Position numbers and translations under genes: made by a program. This document shows, one piece after another, positions 53,223 through 63,255 of a stretch of DNA of 64,000 nucleotides. The number at the start of each line of letters is the position of its first letter. The first letter of the stretch is position 1. Below the pieces are notes generated by a model that was not told the origin of the DNA, made no database searches, and saw nothing but the letters and a program-made list of their open reading frames with translations. Source of the DNA: Gambelia wislizenii (Eukaryota; Chordata; Lepidosauria; Squamata; Crotaphytidae); the NCBI GenBank assembly GCA_030847615.1, contig JAUMIR010000014.1, positions 16,096,501 to 16,160,500 on the forward strand. Reading direction: 5' to 3'.

Positions 53223-53790
53223 TGTTTGTAAGTGCTACACATGTGGGGTGAATTATTCACCTTACCACAATGGATGATGTATTCTCTTGACAGCAGAAGA
53301 AGTGGAGTTGCACATATAGCAGTGTTGTACATTGTGGTTATGCATAGGAGTTTTGTGTTGTGTACTGCAACTGTGCATTGTGCAAAATACAATAGCATCC
53401 AGTCATTGATGTATGTTGCATGCTGTTGCTACTCTGTATGAAGATGCTTATCCTGCACTGAGTGGATGCTGGACTGCAGTCTTTGTGTGTTAACACCATG
53501 ATCCCATAAAACAGGCACAGTTCAGCAATTGCCCACAAGATGGTAGTATTAATCCACACAGCTACCACATCTTGTCTGTTCCTAATTTTCCCTTGACTGC
53601 TCAATTCCACAGAGAAATCTCCTGCAGGATTTTTTTTGGGGGTGGTGGTGTTTATAATACCTGTATATAATCTAGATGATGTTTTAGCCTCAGTGTATAC
53701 ATAGGTGGGTTTTTAAAAAGGTTTTGCATATGTGTAGGTTGGGGGCGGGTCCGTGGAGGACCAAGGTAAAACTATGTCTTTTTGCAAACA
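53223..53790. other. Intron 8, unassigned
   Basis: No supported gene. 53210-53440 contains mirrored short frames on both strands. Confidence 0.5.
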
Positions 53791-53791
53791 G

Positions 53792-53865
53792 ATTTTTCTG
53801 GTTAGCCAAAACATGCAGTTTTACCTCAGTGCCCCACTGGAACAAAAGAACGGCAACATCATGCG
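53792..53865 (+). CDS. Tentative CCDC187-like exon 9
   Basis: A 74-bp interval between acceptor tatgtctttttgcaaacag and donor ATGCG/GTAAGG. In the expected phase (2) it reads without stops (FFWLAKTCSFTSVPHWNK) and leaves in phase 1, which fits the terminal exon at 58477. A different frame (phase 0) gives a more protein-like IFLVSQNMQFYLSAPLEQK and would join an open segment at about 54180. The interval may be a real exon with the wrong frame assigned, or a chance splice-site pair. A CR1 remnant begins right after the donor. Confidence 0.4.
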
Positions 53866-53869
53866 GTAA

Positions 53870-54165
53870 GGCAGCAGGAAAGATGGAACATTCCTGCTGC
53901 TTTTCTTTGGAGTGTGGTAAGGCCCTTATAAACTATGGTTCCATTAATGCAGGCTAAAATTGTATTTCCCTTCTTTGCTGTAGCATCACGCTCCTGGGTC
54001 AAGTTCAATTTATGATCAACAATAATCTCAAGGTCTTTTTCACATGTACTGCTGCTAAGCCAAGTGTCCCCAGTCCTTTGCCTTTGTACTTGGTTATTGT
54101 GGCCTAATTGTAAAATTTTGCAATTGTGCAAAAAATTGCACAAAAAATTGTGTCTCTCCTGAATT
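53870..54165 (-). mobile_element. Old CR1 ORF fragment
   Basis: Minus-strand LQLGHNNQVQRQRTGDTWLS, VDHKLNLTQERDATAKKGNT and ILACINGTIV. Strongly diverged. Confidence 0.85.
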
Positions 54166-54840
54166 TCATTTATTCTTTCAGAGAGTCTGGACTTAAGCCA
54201 TTATCAGGAAGGAGTTTTGTGACTTTAGAAGAGATGCTTAAAATATGAGTATACTGAGTCTGGGAATGTGGAGCCTGGGAAACTGGTCTTATAAATCAAG
54301 TCTGACTTATTACCTATTTGGCCCAGTGCTGTAGCAACCTGGTACCCTGCAAATGTTTTGGGCTACAAGTGCCATCAGCCCCGGCCAGGATGGTGGTGGT
54401 GATTGATTGTGGTGGTTGTAGGAGCTGTAGTTCAAGAACATCTAAAGGGAGCCAGGTTATCCTCTGTCTGGGATCTCGTGTAGGAGTACCGTAATTTCCT
54501 TCGTCCACTATTTGGTCCTCTTTAACTGGAAAGAATGGGAATTGTGTTGCAGAATTAGAGAGTCCCAGGGTGTTAGCCCTTTTGGGAAACTCTATAAAAG
54601 TTAAAATGGTTAGGAATTAACTTTCTTGTAGCAGAACTCAGTTTAAAAGCGTGACCCAATTGTACAGTAGTTACTTTGCCCTGAACTCAAAAACAAAAGA
54701 GACAGACAGCTTCAAATTAAAAGACTTAAAAACTTTACTAATGGCTATGCATGGAGAGCCTACCCTACATCCTAATTAACTTATAAATAGATTTGGGTAA
54801 GAGATAGCTTCATCTTGACTCACCATCCCAATGAGAAGGA
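54166..54840. other. Intron 9, unassigned
   Basis: An acceptor-like ttcatttattctttcag at 54164-54180 precedes an open segment (ESGLKPLSGRSFVTLEEMLK, then a stop at 54246) that would fit exon 9 in its alternative frame. Otherwise no signal. Confidence 0.4.
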
Positions 54841-54890
54841 ATCTTTCCTTTCCTTTCCTTTCCTTTCCTTTCCTTTCCTTTCCTTTCCTT
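54841..54890. repeat. (CCTTT)n microsatellite
   Basis: About ten ccttt units. Confidence 0.97.
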
Positions 54891-54944
54891 GGAGTGACAG
54901 TCACCCCCCAACCCCCCCAAAAAAAGTCTTCCCCAAGCCCACAG

Positions 54945-55078
54945 GTGCTCTAGGCTCTATTTCATAGGAAGGCAATGGCAAACCCACCTCTGAGTATTCC
55001 TTGCCTGAGAAAACCCTATGAAATTCATGGGGTGGCCATAAGTCAACAAGCAGCTTGAAGGCACATATAAACACACAC
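54945..55078 (+). mobile_element. 5S-type/Sauria SINE tail
   Basis: gtgctctaggctctatttca, taggaaggcaatggcaaacc and ggccataagtcaacaagcag. The head is missing. Confidence 0.85.
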
Positions 55079-55084
55079 ATAGTT

Positions 55085-55152
55085 GTGTATCCCTATGTGA
55101 CAGGGGTTGTACTGGATGACCCTTGTGGTCCCTTCCAATACAGTGATTTTAG
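55085..55152 (+). mobile_element. CR1 LINE 3' tip, old
   Basis: ccctatgtgacaggggttgt, actggatgacccttgtggtc, cccttccaatacagtgattt. Confidence 0.75.
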
Positions 55153-55740
55153 GGATAATGGCTCTGGTGAAGGGGAGCACTGAGGTGGGGGGGGTAGGGG
55201 AATTAATATTTGTGAATAGAATTATAGTAAAGAATCTATGTTAAATTTTGAAATTAGTTAATAGAAAAATTGCGGTGTTTATAGTAATTTTATGTGTTAT
55301 ACTAACTAAGTATTGATTGGATTTATTAATTATAAAATTAATAAAAATATATTTAAAAAAACCCCAACACAGTGATTTTATGAAAGTTGCCCAGTCTGAC
55401 AAGATGTTTTTAAGCGCCTCTCATTTTGCATTTTCTCACCCACCTCTCAACCCCTGCTGAGACGTGGTTAAGCATATGGCCATGACAGAACTGGAGTGAA
55501 TTGATTATCTTTCAGAGCACCTACTTAAATCCCTCCTGATCCTGTTTCTGCTATGGCTTAACAAGAGATTTAACCAATTGGATCCCGTAGATTTATTTAC
55601 AGCTGTTGTTTTCACTCATGTCCCTTCACCCCTTTGCAAAGAGGAAACTGTAAATCAAGCAACAATAATTGATGTGTGTTTCTATTTTAGATAAAAAAAA
55701 GTGAATAAGGACAATAGTTGTACTATTGATTTCCTTGGCT
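55153..55740. other. Intron 9, unassigned
   Basis: AT-rich 55200-55360, then unique-looking DNA. No exon seen. Confidence 0.5.
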
Positions 55741-55754
55741 TCCCCCCCCCCCCG

Positions 55755-55985
55755 CCCCGGCTGTGAGGCCATGTTCTGGAAGAGTTTATTCCTGACATTT
55801 TGCCTGCACCTGTGGCTGGCATCTTCAGAGAATGGTTGGGTAAGAATGTATGTGAAGTTTATATACTGTGAACCCATGTTGGGGAGGATATGTAAATTTG
55901 TGTATTTGAACAGCCTCACAGCCTGGAAAAAACCCAAGAAAAATCTATGGATGCCGGCTGTGAAAGCCTTCGACTTCACAGTTGT
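55755..55985 (+). mobile_element. MITE (tctggaagagtttattcctg family), full-length design
   Basis: gctgtgaggccatgttctgg at the left, cagcctcacagcctggaaaa and gaaagccttcgacttcacag at the right. It keeps an internal non-palindromic 90 bases (atgtatgtgaagtttatata) that the 25737 copy lacks. Confidence 0.82.
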
Positions 55986-56093
55986 ACTATTGATTAATAT
56001 TTATATACAATACGTTTCACATGTTTGAAGTGGCTAAAATATCTTACCATATCTTAGTGAACATTATAAAATCTCAGTACACCTAGACATCGA
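55986..56093. other. Short unassigned stretch
   Basis: Nothing recognised. Confidence 0.4.
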
Positions 56094-56325
56094 GAGCCAC
56101 CATGTTGTAGTGGTTTGAGCACTGGACTTGATCTGGAGATCAAAGTTTGAATTCCTGCTCTGCCATGGAAACCTACTGGGTGACCCTGTGCATGTCACAC
56201 TCTCTCAGCCCCAGAGGAAGACAAAGGCAACCCTCCCAAAAAATATTGCCAAGAAAATCCCATAGTAGGTTCGCCTGATGGGGGCCATAAATTAGAAACA
56301 ACTTGAAGGCACACAGCAACGATAT
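56094..56325 (+). mobile_element. Sauria-type SINE, full length
   Basis: Head agccaccatgttgtagtggt with an A-box/B-box-like aagtttgaattcctgctctg, body ctctcagccccagaggaaga, tail gggccataaattagaaacaa and cttgaaggcacacagcaac. Confidence 0.92.
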
Positions 56326-56750
56326 CTTTATATATCAGAGATTACAGATTAGAGACAGAGACAGAGAGAGAGATGTCTGTTTAAAGTTGTGAGATTTCAA
56401 CCTGAGACTCCAAGATGAGCATTGCTGAAAGCTGTAATTTGGGGGCAAAGGCCTGGGACTTACTTTTCTTGTGCTAACCTGCACTGTTGTTTGTTCGAGC
56501 CATAGAAGAAGTCTTAACATTGTACAGTCTTGTACAGTTTCATTCTAGGCGGACTGTAACAAAATGCAATTGTGAGAGACTAAAATGTCCCATGCTGGTG
56601 AGGGAGAGTTGGAAAAATAAATACTGAAGAGACATGCTGGTACAAATCCTACATTGGGATTGTGTAGAGTAAATCTCTACATGTGGCATTATGCCTTAAT
56701 TGTGCTGCTCTACCCTTAACTTGAATGGCAATGTTGTGCAACTGAATCAA
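56326..56750. other. Intron 9, unassigned
   Basis: Short (GAGACA)n-like run at 56353-56372. No gene. Confidence 0.5.
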
Positions 56751-56751
56751 G

Positions 56752-56962
56752 ACATTACAGCGTTATTGTGCTTTTTTTAATTTTTGCATTAACTGCCATG
56801 GCAACATCCTGTGGAATTCTGGGATTTGTAGTTTAGTGAGGCCCAAGAGCGCTCTAGCTGAGGATTCCAAATGTCCCTCCCTAATCTGCAAATCCCAGGA
56901 TTCTGTACGATGTTGCCCTGGCAGTTAAAGTGAAATAATAACATTATAAGAGTAAGTGTGAT
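56752..56962. mobile_element. Palindromic MITE (TGGAATCCTGGGATTTGTAG family)
   Basis: acagcgttattgtgcttttt at the left and aataacattataagagtaag at the right, with tctgggatttgtagtttagt and gcaaatcccaggattctgta inside. Confidence 0.85.
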
Positions 56963-57112
56963 AAGAAGCTAAATGTGGAGCCAAATGCACAATGGATATG
57001 CTTGTGCATCCATGCACAATGCATATCCATACAGAATTCCACCTCTGCAACTATCAACTCCCTGGAGCTATTTCACACTGGACAAAAATATCCAACTGCT
57101 TTCACAGGGGAA

Positions 57113-57322
57113 CTTATAGTGTGATGTAGTGGTTTGAGCATTGGACTACAGGAAACCAGGATTGAAATGCCCACTCAACCATGGAAACTCACTGGGTGAT
57201 CTTGGGCATGTCACACACTCTCAACCTCAGAGGAAAGCCATGTTAGACCTGATCTGAATAAATCAAGAAAACCCCATGGTAGGTTCTCCTTGGAGTTGCC
57301 GGAAGTTGAAAATGACATGAAT
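57113..57322 (+). mobile_element. Sauria-type SINE, decayed tail
   Basis: acttatagtgtgatgtagtg, ggaaaccaggattgaaatgc and agaaaaccccatggtaggtt. Confidence 0.88.
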
Positions 57323-57329
57323 AGAAGAT

Positions 57330-57530
57330 ATCACACTACATTGTTATAGCACTATTACTCCACTTTAACTGCTGTGGCTACCTCTGTGGAATCCTGGGAT
57401 TTGCAGTTTAGGGCGGGGTATTTAGAATTCTCAGCCAGAGAACACTATACTACAAACCCCAGAATTCCACAGGAGGCAGCCATAGTAGTTAAAGTGGAAT
57501 AATAGCACTATAACAGTGTAGTGTGATAGG
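57330..57530. mobile_element. Palindromic MITE (TGGAATCCTGGGATTTGTAG family)
   Basis: tatcacactacattgttata mirrored by ataacagtgtagtgtgatag, with tggaatcctgggatttgcag inside. Closest relative is 24479. Confidence 0.9.
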
Positions 57531-57790
57531 AAAGCACACAATAACAACAGCAGCAGCAACAAAGATAGGATTCTGGTTTAATTATGTTAGTGAAAATCAA
57601 CTTGGGGAGGAATCTTCCTTGTCACTCAGGGGCTGTGGGTTGCAGTCTGTCATGCCAGATTGACTTCAGACACAGCTGGGTTGGGCAGTGAATCCAATCC
57701 TGGCTTTGCCCTGAATAATAATGGAGCTACTAACAACTTTTGTCTGTAATGAGGACATGATCTTTTAATTATGCTTCCAAAATAGTGTAA
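57531..57790. other. Short unassigned stretch
   Basis: Nothing recognised. Confidence 0.4.
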
Positions 57791-57792
57791 TA

Positions 57793-58020
57793 CAGTTGTC
57801 CCTCCGTGTCCACAGATTTGGTATCCATGGATTTAAGTATTCACAGCTTGAAAATATTCTTTAAAAAATAATAATCCCAAAAGCAAACCTCGATTTTGCC
57901 AAAATGCTAAGGGACACCATTTTGCTATGCCATTGCATATTGTGGAACTTGAGTATTCACTGATTTTGGTATCCACGGGGGTCCTGGAACCAAACCCCAG
58001 CGAATATGAAGGGACAACTG
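57793..58020 (+). mobile_element. Complete Tigger-like MITE, 228 bp
   Basis: TA-flanked. CAGTTGTCCCTCCGTGTCC to CGAATATGAAGGGACAACTG. The inside shows the reverse-palindromic tttggtatccatggattta and gattttggtatccacggggg. The best intact reference copy of this family in the window. Confidence 0.94.
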
Positions 58021-58022
58021 TA

Positions 58023-58476
58023 TTACCAATGGGAAGTTACTTTGGAACTTACTTTGTAGAAGCATCTTGACAGGAACGCTTCAAGTTTTATGCCATTCTG
58101 GTCTCAATCCTAAAGTATTTTTTTAAGCACCCAAATGCTATGGAATGTTAATACAAAAGGGGTAGCAACAATCCTCCCCCCCCCCTTTTAAAGAAACATT
58201 GGAATGAGTCATCAGACACTATAATGACCAAGGGGAACATTATATATAAAAAGGAAAACATTCCAAGCTCTGGAAATACTGTACATGGAAACCAGCAGAT
58301 CAGGCTTGAAAGAATGACCCCTTGAAATTTGGAAAGTTCTGTATTCATGGTTTTTGGAGCATTGTTTCCTTTCTGACCTTCACACACAGCTCTGCCTTCA
58401 CCAACACACAAATTCTGAGTTGCATCTCTCCCCCCCCCCCCGCCACACACCTATCTCCCTATCTTCTTTCTGCCAG
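58023..58476. other. Intron 9 end, unassigned
   Basis: Polypyrimidine-rich 58425-58476 leads into the acceptor of the tentative last exon. No other signal. Confidence 0.5.
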
Positions 58477-58565
58477 GGGATTTACACATAAGCAACCCTA
58501 GCGGACATTTCAGACACAGAAATCCCTCCCTGTCCAGATGGGATGGCATAGATCTTCAGCTGTAA
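58477..58565 (+). CDS. Tentative CCDC187-like terminal coding exon
   Basis: A very good acceptor (ctatctccctatcttctttctgccag) is followed by an open frame of 29 codons in phase 1, ending at TAA 58563-58565. The segment reads DLHISNPSGHFRHRNPSLSR followed by WDGIDLQL and the stop. The other two frames stop within 30 bases, so only the phase delivered by exon 9 can use it. I see no clear AATAAA before the CR1 at 58730. It could instead be intronic with a chance acceptor. Confidence 0.42.
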
Positions 58566-58727
58566 TTGACAACACTTGGGGACAAGAGCTGAAATAAGAT
58601 TGATAGATTGGGGTGTGTGGCTTTTTTGCTTTTGTTTTGGTTTGTTTTAACCTGATCAATGTAATTACTCAGAAAGCAGGATCTGTTCTGTTTCCATGGG
58701 CCAAGCTGGAATTTTCCTTGGGTCTAA

Positions 58728-59290
58728 TATCATAGAATCACAGAACTGGAAGAGACCACAAGGACCATCCAGTCCAATCCCATTCTGCCATGCAGGAATA
58801 CATATTCAAAGCATGCCTGACAGATGGCCATCCGGCCTCTGCTTAAACACTCCACCACACTCCCAGGCAGTGCATTCCACTACCGAACAGCTCTTACGGT
58901 CAGGAAGTTCTTCCTAAAGTTTAGGTGGAATCTCTTTTCCTGTAGTTTGAGTCCATTGCTCCATGTCCCAGTCTCTGGAACTGCAGAAAACAAGCTTGCC
59001 CCATCCTCAGTATGATATCCCTTCAAATATTTAAGCATGGTTATCATGTCCCCTCTCAAGCTTCTCTTCTCCAGACTAAACATGCCCAGCTCCCTCAGCC
59101 ACTCCTCATGGGGCATAATGGCTTCCAGACCTTGCACCATTTTGGTCGCCCTCCTCTGGACATGTTCCAGCTTCTCAATACCCTTCTTGAATTGTGGTGC
59201 CCAGAACTGGACACTGTATTCCAGGTGAGGTCTCACCAAAGCAGAATAGAGTGGCAATATTACTTCTCTCAATCTAGACACTGTGCTCCC
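58728..59290 (-). mobile_element. CR1 LINE, about 560-bp copy
   Basis: Tip atcatagaatcacagaactg. Minus-strand frame of 133 codons open from [20 protein letters not shown] to [14 protein letters not shown]. Confidence 0.94.
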
Positions 59291-59394
59291 CTAACTCCAT
59301 GTTGTATTGGCTGGATGGTGACTCCTAAGTCTATCTCACAGACTGTACCTCCCCTTGTGAGCCTGCTTAGACCCTGAGACCCACAGGGGAGGCC

Positions 59395-59990
59395 TTTCTA
59401 TTAGTCCCACCATCTTCAAAAGTATGCTTTGGCCACCTTCTCAGTGAATGATCCTAGACTGTGGAACATCCTGCCTAAAGGAGGCTAGAATGGCCCCCTC
59501 CTTGCTGCTTTTCTTTTAGCAGGCAAGGTATTTATTTATTTATTTTGACAGGCTTTTAAAACTGAAGTCTTCTAAGGAAAGGAGTGTAAGAGATTGTTCT
59601 ATCGTTTTAAACTGGGCTGTTTTAATTTTTCTTTTAAATTGTTTTAATGTTGTCTTTTTGTATATTTATAATTTTATTGTAATATTTTATGATTCGTCAT
59701 GTGCTGTAATAGCTTGAATGTTGGACTATGTCTCTGGAGACTAGGGCTAGGGTTCAAATCCCTGCCTGGCAATGCAAACCCACTGGGTGACCTTGGGCAA
59801 GTCACACTCTCTCAGCCTCAGAGGGAAGCAAGGGCAAACCTCCCTCTGAACAAATATAACCAAGAAAATCCCATGATAGGGTTGCCATAAGTAAAAAATG
59901 ACTTGAAGGCACACACCAACAACAATAACAACCAAGTGTCTTTGAGTCCCATTCCTGGGGAAAAGGCAAGATATAAAGTTAATAATTACA
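59395..59990 (+). mobile_element. L2-type LINE 3' end, split by a SINE
   Basis: 59395-59697 (ggccaccttctcagtgaatg, tggaacatcctgcctaaagg, T-rich 3' UTR) resumes at 59936 with tgtctttgagtcccattcct and ggcaagatataaag. Confidence 0.82.
59698..59935 (+). mobile_element. Sauria-type SINE, full length, inside L2
   Basis: catgtgctgtaatagcttga, gggttcaaatccctgcctgg, cttgggcaagtcacactctc, gttgccataagtaaaaaatg and cttgaaggcacacaccaac. Confidence 0.92.
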
Positions 59991-59991
59991 G

Positions 59992-60790
59992 CCCCCCCCC
60001 CCGTATCCACAGGGGAAACATTTCTAGACTTACCATTTATAAATGAAACAACAGATAATAACAAACAAATAAATGACTTCTGGTACAAACATTCCATGGA
60101 GCTGTGTTGGAGAACCTAGTGATTCCTAGAGAGGACACCTCTCTAGCCATTTTCCAGTGTGACTCTATGGTATGTGTCCCTATTTTTCATCTGTGGATAA
60201 CTGAAACCATTGTTATACTTGCAGTACCTCCCTGGCTTGGGAGGCCCCTGCTGGTTTGGGATATGAAGCAAACAAATGACCATGCGCCAGTTCTGGGCTT
60301 GAAAAGCAGGCTACTTTATTAATGACAGCAGATAGAAAAGCTAACAGGCATCATCTAATCAATAGAGAGAAGACCTAGAAAGTAGAAAGAAAATACCAAC
60401 TGGCTCTGCACAGATGCACACAGTTGCGAGACAGAGCCTGTGTTTAATGCCCTCACCTTATATGTGGTTTAAGCTTTGCAAACATAGTGGGGAAAATGAA
60501 ATTTTCTCAAGCCAATTAACAAGGGGAGATTTTCTCATGCCAATTACCATACCAGGTGCCGGGGTGTCTCAAAACATCCTTATCTCCTGGGCCAGGGAAT
60601 GACATGCTCATTCCCTCCTGCCTCCTCCAGCTGTGGAGAGAAACCTCTCCTTGACCCATTCTATTACAGGAAAACAAAGCTTATCGTGTCCCATGCAGCC
60701 TTTGAACCAATCTTTTGCTAGGGCCTGCATGCAGGGTCTAACAACCATAGATATTGGTTCTGTGGATATTGGGTGTGGGGGAGCGACTAG
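59992..60790 (-). mobile_element. TA-flanked MITE (CAGTAGGACCC family), split by a solo LTR
   Basis: cccccgtatccacaggggaa at the left; gagaacctagtgattcctag inside; after the LTR tagatattggttctgtggat and gggtgtgggggagc. Confidence 0.78.
60211..60743 (-). mobile_element. Solo LTR of an endogenous retrovirus-like element, 533 bp
   Basis: Starts TGTTATACTT and ends GGTCTAACA in + orientation, flanked by the exact 5-bp duplication ACCAT (60206-60210 and 60744-60748). On the minus strand it has a TATAAG box (about 60460) and an AATAAA signal (about 60318), in the order expected for U3-R-U5. No viral protein-coding region is left. Confidence 0.9.
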
Positions 60791-60941
60791 TAATCAGTTA
60801 ATAGAGAATTAGGTGGTGGTGGTGGTGATAAAAAGCTGGAATCCAATACCACCAATCTACATAAGTGGACGTACATCTTTAGGAAACAGAATTGAGCTAC
60901 GTCACAAAGTCTGTGTTCAGCAAGGGCCTACTATGATATTA

Positions 60942-61181
60942 CAGTAGGAGTCCTGTATCTGTGGGGCATCAGTTCCAGGCCCCAACATGGATAACAAAAT
61001 CCATGGATAATAGCGAATGCCATTAAAATAATGGGAATTCTGGTTTAAAATACGATAGAGTTACCTTGGAGGACCTAGAAAATGGCTAGAGAGGACACAT
61101 TTTCTAGGAAGACTCTATGGTAGCTGTGCTGAAACTGAAACCATGGATAACTGAATCAGTGGATAATGAATCCTCCTACTG
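60942..61181 (-). mobile_element. Complete TA-flanked MITE (CAGTAGGACCC family), 240 bp
   Basis: CAGTAGGAGTCCTGTATCTG to AATGAATCCTCCTACTG with TA at both edges; ggaggacctagaaaatggct inside. Confidence 0.92.
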
Positions 61182-61183
61182 TA

Positions 61184-61440
61184 CACAGGAGCCAGCAAAG
61201 TGAGTGTTGCTCATCCAGACCAATGGGCAACCAGCACTGAAGTGCATTAGGTTCTCACAATCCACATCTGAGCACTGACCAGGGAGAGCTGATGCATATT
61301 GGTAGGGCCCAATGTGAATCAGGACAGCCTTTGCAATTCACTGGAAGGGCTCTGTAGCACCTCGCTATATAACAAAGTATGTGAAAAGTTATGCAGCATA
61401 GACCCTGATAGAGAATCATGAATGATGATGATGATGATGA
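61184..61440. other. Unassigned stretch
   Basis: 61370-61412 resembles 44970-45005 (agttatgca(g/a)catagac...gatagagaatc). (GAT)n at 61424-61440. Confidence 0.5.
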
Positions 61441-61442
61441 TA

Positions 61443-62772
61443 CAGTTGAGTATCCCTTATCCAAAATGCTTGGGACCAGAGGTATTTCGGTTTTTCAAAT
61501 ATTTCAGATTTTGGAATACTTGCATATACATAATGAGATATCTTGGAGATGGGACCCAAGTCTAAACATGAATTTCATTTAGGTTTCATATATACCATGG
61601 ACACTCTGTCTGAAGGTAATGTTAGACACAATATTTTTAATAATTTTGTGCATGAAACAAAGCTTGTGTACACTGAACCACCAGAAAGCAAAGGTGTCAC
61701 TATCTCAGCTACCCATGTGGACAATTTTGGATTTTGGATTATTTCAGATTTTGGAATTCCAGATCTCTATCTCTGGCTTTTCTTCTCAAACGAAGATTCA
61801 GGAAGGACTCATTCTGCACTTTCTGCAAGCGCGCTGATGACGAAAAAGGCCAATCCGAGATAGACAAGTCTGGTTGCAGAAAGCACAGCAGAGGTCTCCT
61901 TGGGTGATGTTTCCGGGTTGTAATTCTTTCTGCGTTGTCGTTTCTCTTCAAGACTTGTTCGGCGTGAGTACTCAAATGAGGCTGCAGCATTGTGGGTAGT
62001 GTATCTCCATGCCTCCCGATGTGAGGCCAGGGAGGACCATTGGAGCCTGAGATGTTGCTTCAGGGAGTCCTTGTATCGCTTTTTTGGAGCGCCCCTCTTA
62101 TGCTGACCCGTGGCGAGTTCACCGTAGAATACTATTTTGTGGAGGCGATGGTCCTCCATGCTAGAAACGTGCCCTGCCCAGTGCAGCTGTGTTCTCAATA
62201 TCATGGCCTCAATGCTGGTGATCCCTGTTTGCTCAAGGACAGCAACATTCGTCACATAGTCAGTCCAGTTTATATTTAGAATTGTGCGTATACAGGGCTG
62301 ATAAAAGTGTTTGAGGAGTCGTAAGTGGTGGCGATAGGTGAGCCATGTTTCAGACCTGTGAAGGAGAATAGACAGTATAATGGCTCTGTACACACTGATT
62401 TTTGTGTTTCGCCTCAGGTGTTTATTACTCCAGACTCTTTTGTAAAGTCTTCCAAATGCGCTATATGCCTTTGCTAATCTGTGATCGATTTCTTTGTCAA
62501 TCTTGGCATCTGAGGAGATGATGCTTCCCAGGTAGGTGAACTGCTGAACGTACTTAAGCACAGATTTGCTGACGGCAATGTGGGGATGATGGTGTTCGTC
62601 CTGTGGTGCAGGCTGGTAAAGAACTTCCGTTTTCTTCAGGTTGACTTCCAGCCCAAACAGCTCTGCAGCTGTTGCGAAGCAGGATGTTAGGTGCTGCAGA
62701 GCTGCTTCTGTGTGGGCAACAAGGGCAGCATCATCAGATCATCAGAATTCCAGATAAGGGGTGCTCAACCTG
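61443..62772 (+). mobile_element. MER2-like Tigger element, split by a LINE
   Basis: TA-flanked. CAGTTGAGTATCCCTTATCC to the inverted cagataaggggtgctcaacctg. The body (aatgagatatcttggagatg, tgcatgaaacaaagcttgtg, aaggtgtcactatctcagct) closely recalls the mammalian MER2/Tigger2-type consensus. The LINE occupies 61765-62744. Confidence 0.88.
61765..62744 (-). mobile_element. Second LINE family, 980-bp copy with exact TSD
   Basis: GAATTCCAGAT flanks it on both sides (61754-61764 and 62745-62755). The minus-strand frame of 250 codons (61809-62561) covers FTYLGSIISSDAKIDKEIDH to the finger region. The 5' part is truncated; the 3' UTR is about 35 bases. Confidence 0.94.
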
Positions 62773-62884
62773 TAATGTTGTTGTTGTTTGCTTGTAATGT
62801 CCTTTCCACCAAAGGGTGGAACATCAAACATATACAATCAGCAGCAAAGGCAATAAAACATAGCACTATAAGGGGGTAGAATTC

Positions 62885-63255
62885 AAAGGCATAGCCATGT
62901 TAGTCTGGAATATCATTATGCAAAGGGATCTTGTAGCAACCTTTGAGACTAACTGACAGAAGGAAGTTGTAGCATAAACTTTTGTAGACTTGGTCTACTT
63001 CTTCAGATACATGGAGTGAACTAGTCCTAGGATTAGACCTTATAAGCAGGCTGTACGAATAGCCATAGAAATGCAAAACATGTTGATATGGTGATGAGGT
63101 GAAGAGTTCAGTTTAACCATGATCAATGATGGATAAAAGCAGGAGAAAAGATGTTGCCTAAGATCAGGTTGGGTGGATGAATGATGGAGGGAGTTTTGGA
63201 ACGTAGTGGGCAAGTTATTCAATACGGTTGCCTGGTTTTTAAGGTCAGCTTTTAG
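62885..63255 (+). repeat. Unassigned interspersed repeat
   Basis: gcatagccatgttagtctgg, tgtagcaacctttgagacta and tctacttcttcagatacatg are common sauropsid repeat phrases. Family not named. Confidence 0.6.

Larger units (their letters stand above)
29527..58565 (+). other. CCDC187: Gene model: CCDC187/CEP350-family centrosomal protein, 10 candidate exons
   Basis: Ten phase-compatible exons join into a frame of 812 codons including the stop. CEP350 and its paralogue CCDC187 are centrosome/microtubule-associated proteins with long disordered stretches and short coiled coils. The family call rests on blocks in the same order as in CEP350, compared from memory: [36 protein letters not shown] followed by a Glu/Lys/Arg-rich coiled coil ending KQKEAF, and a later ARDLSQRLEREIEKL helix. 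CEP350 is about 3,100 residues and strongly conserved. This protein is near 810 residues and divergent, so CCDC187 is preferred and the symbol is provisional. The 5' UTR exon and promoter are not located. They could be at the CpG island near 5.6 kb, but nothing in the sequence proves a link. Confidence 0.75.

Noticed and set aside
56094..56170. Possible tRNA gene
   Set aside because: tRNA-like head belongs to a Sauria-type SINE with a typical tail; no intact cloverleaf.
29523..58565. Assignment of the gene to CEP350 itself
   Set aside because: Motif order fits, but the length and divergence do not suit CEP350, so the paralogue CCDC187 is preferred. Not proven without a search.
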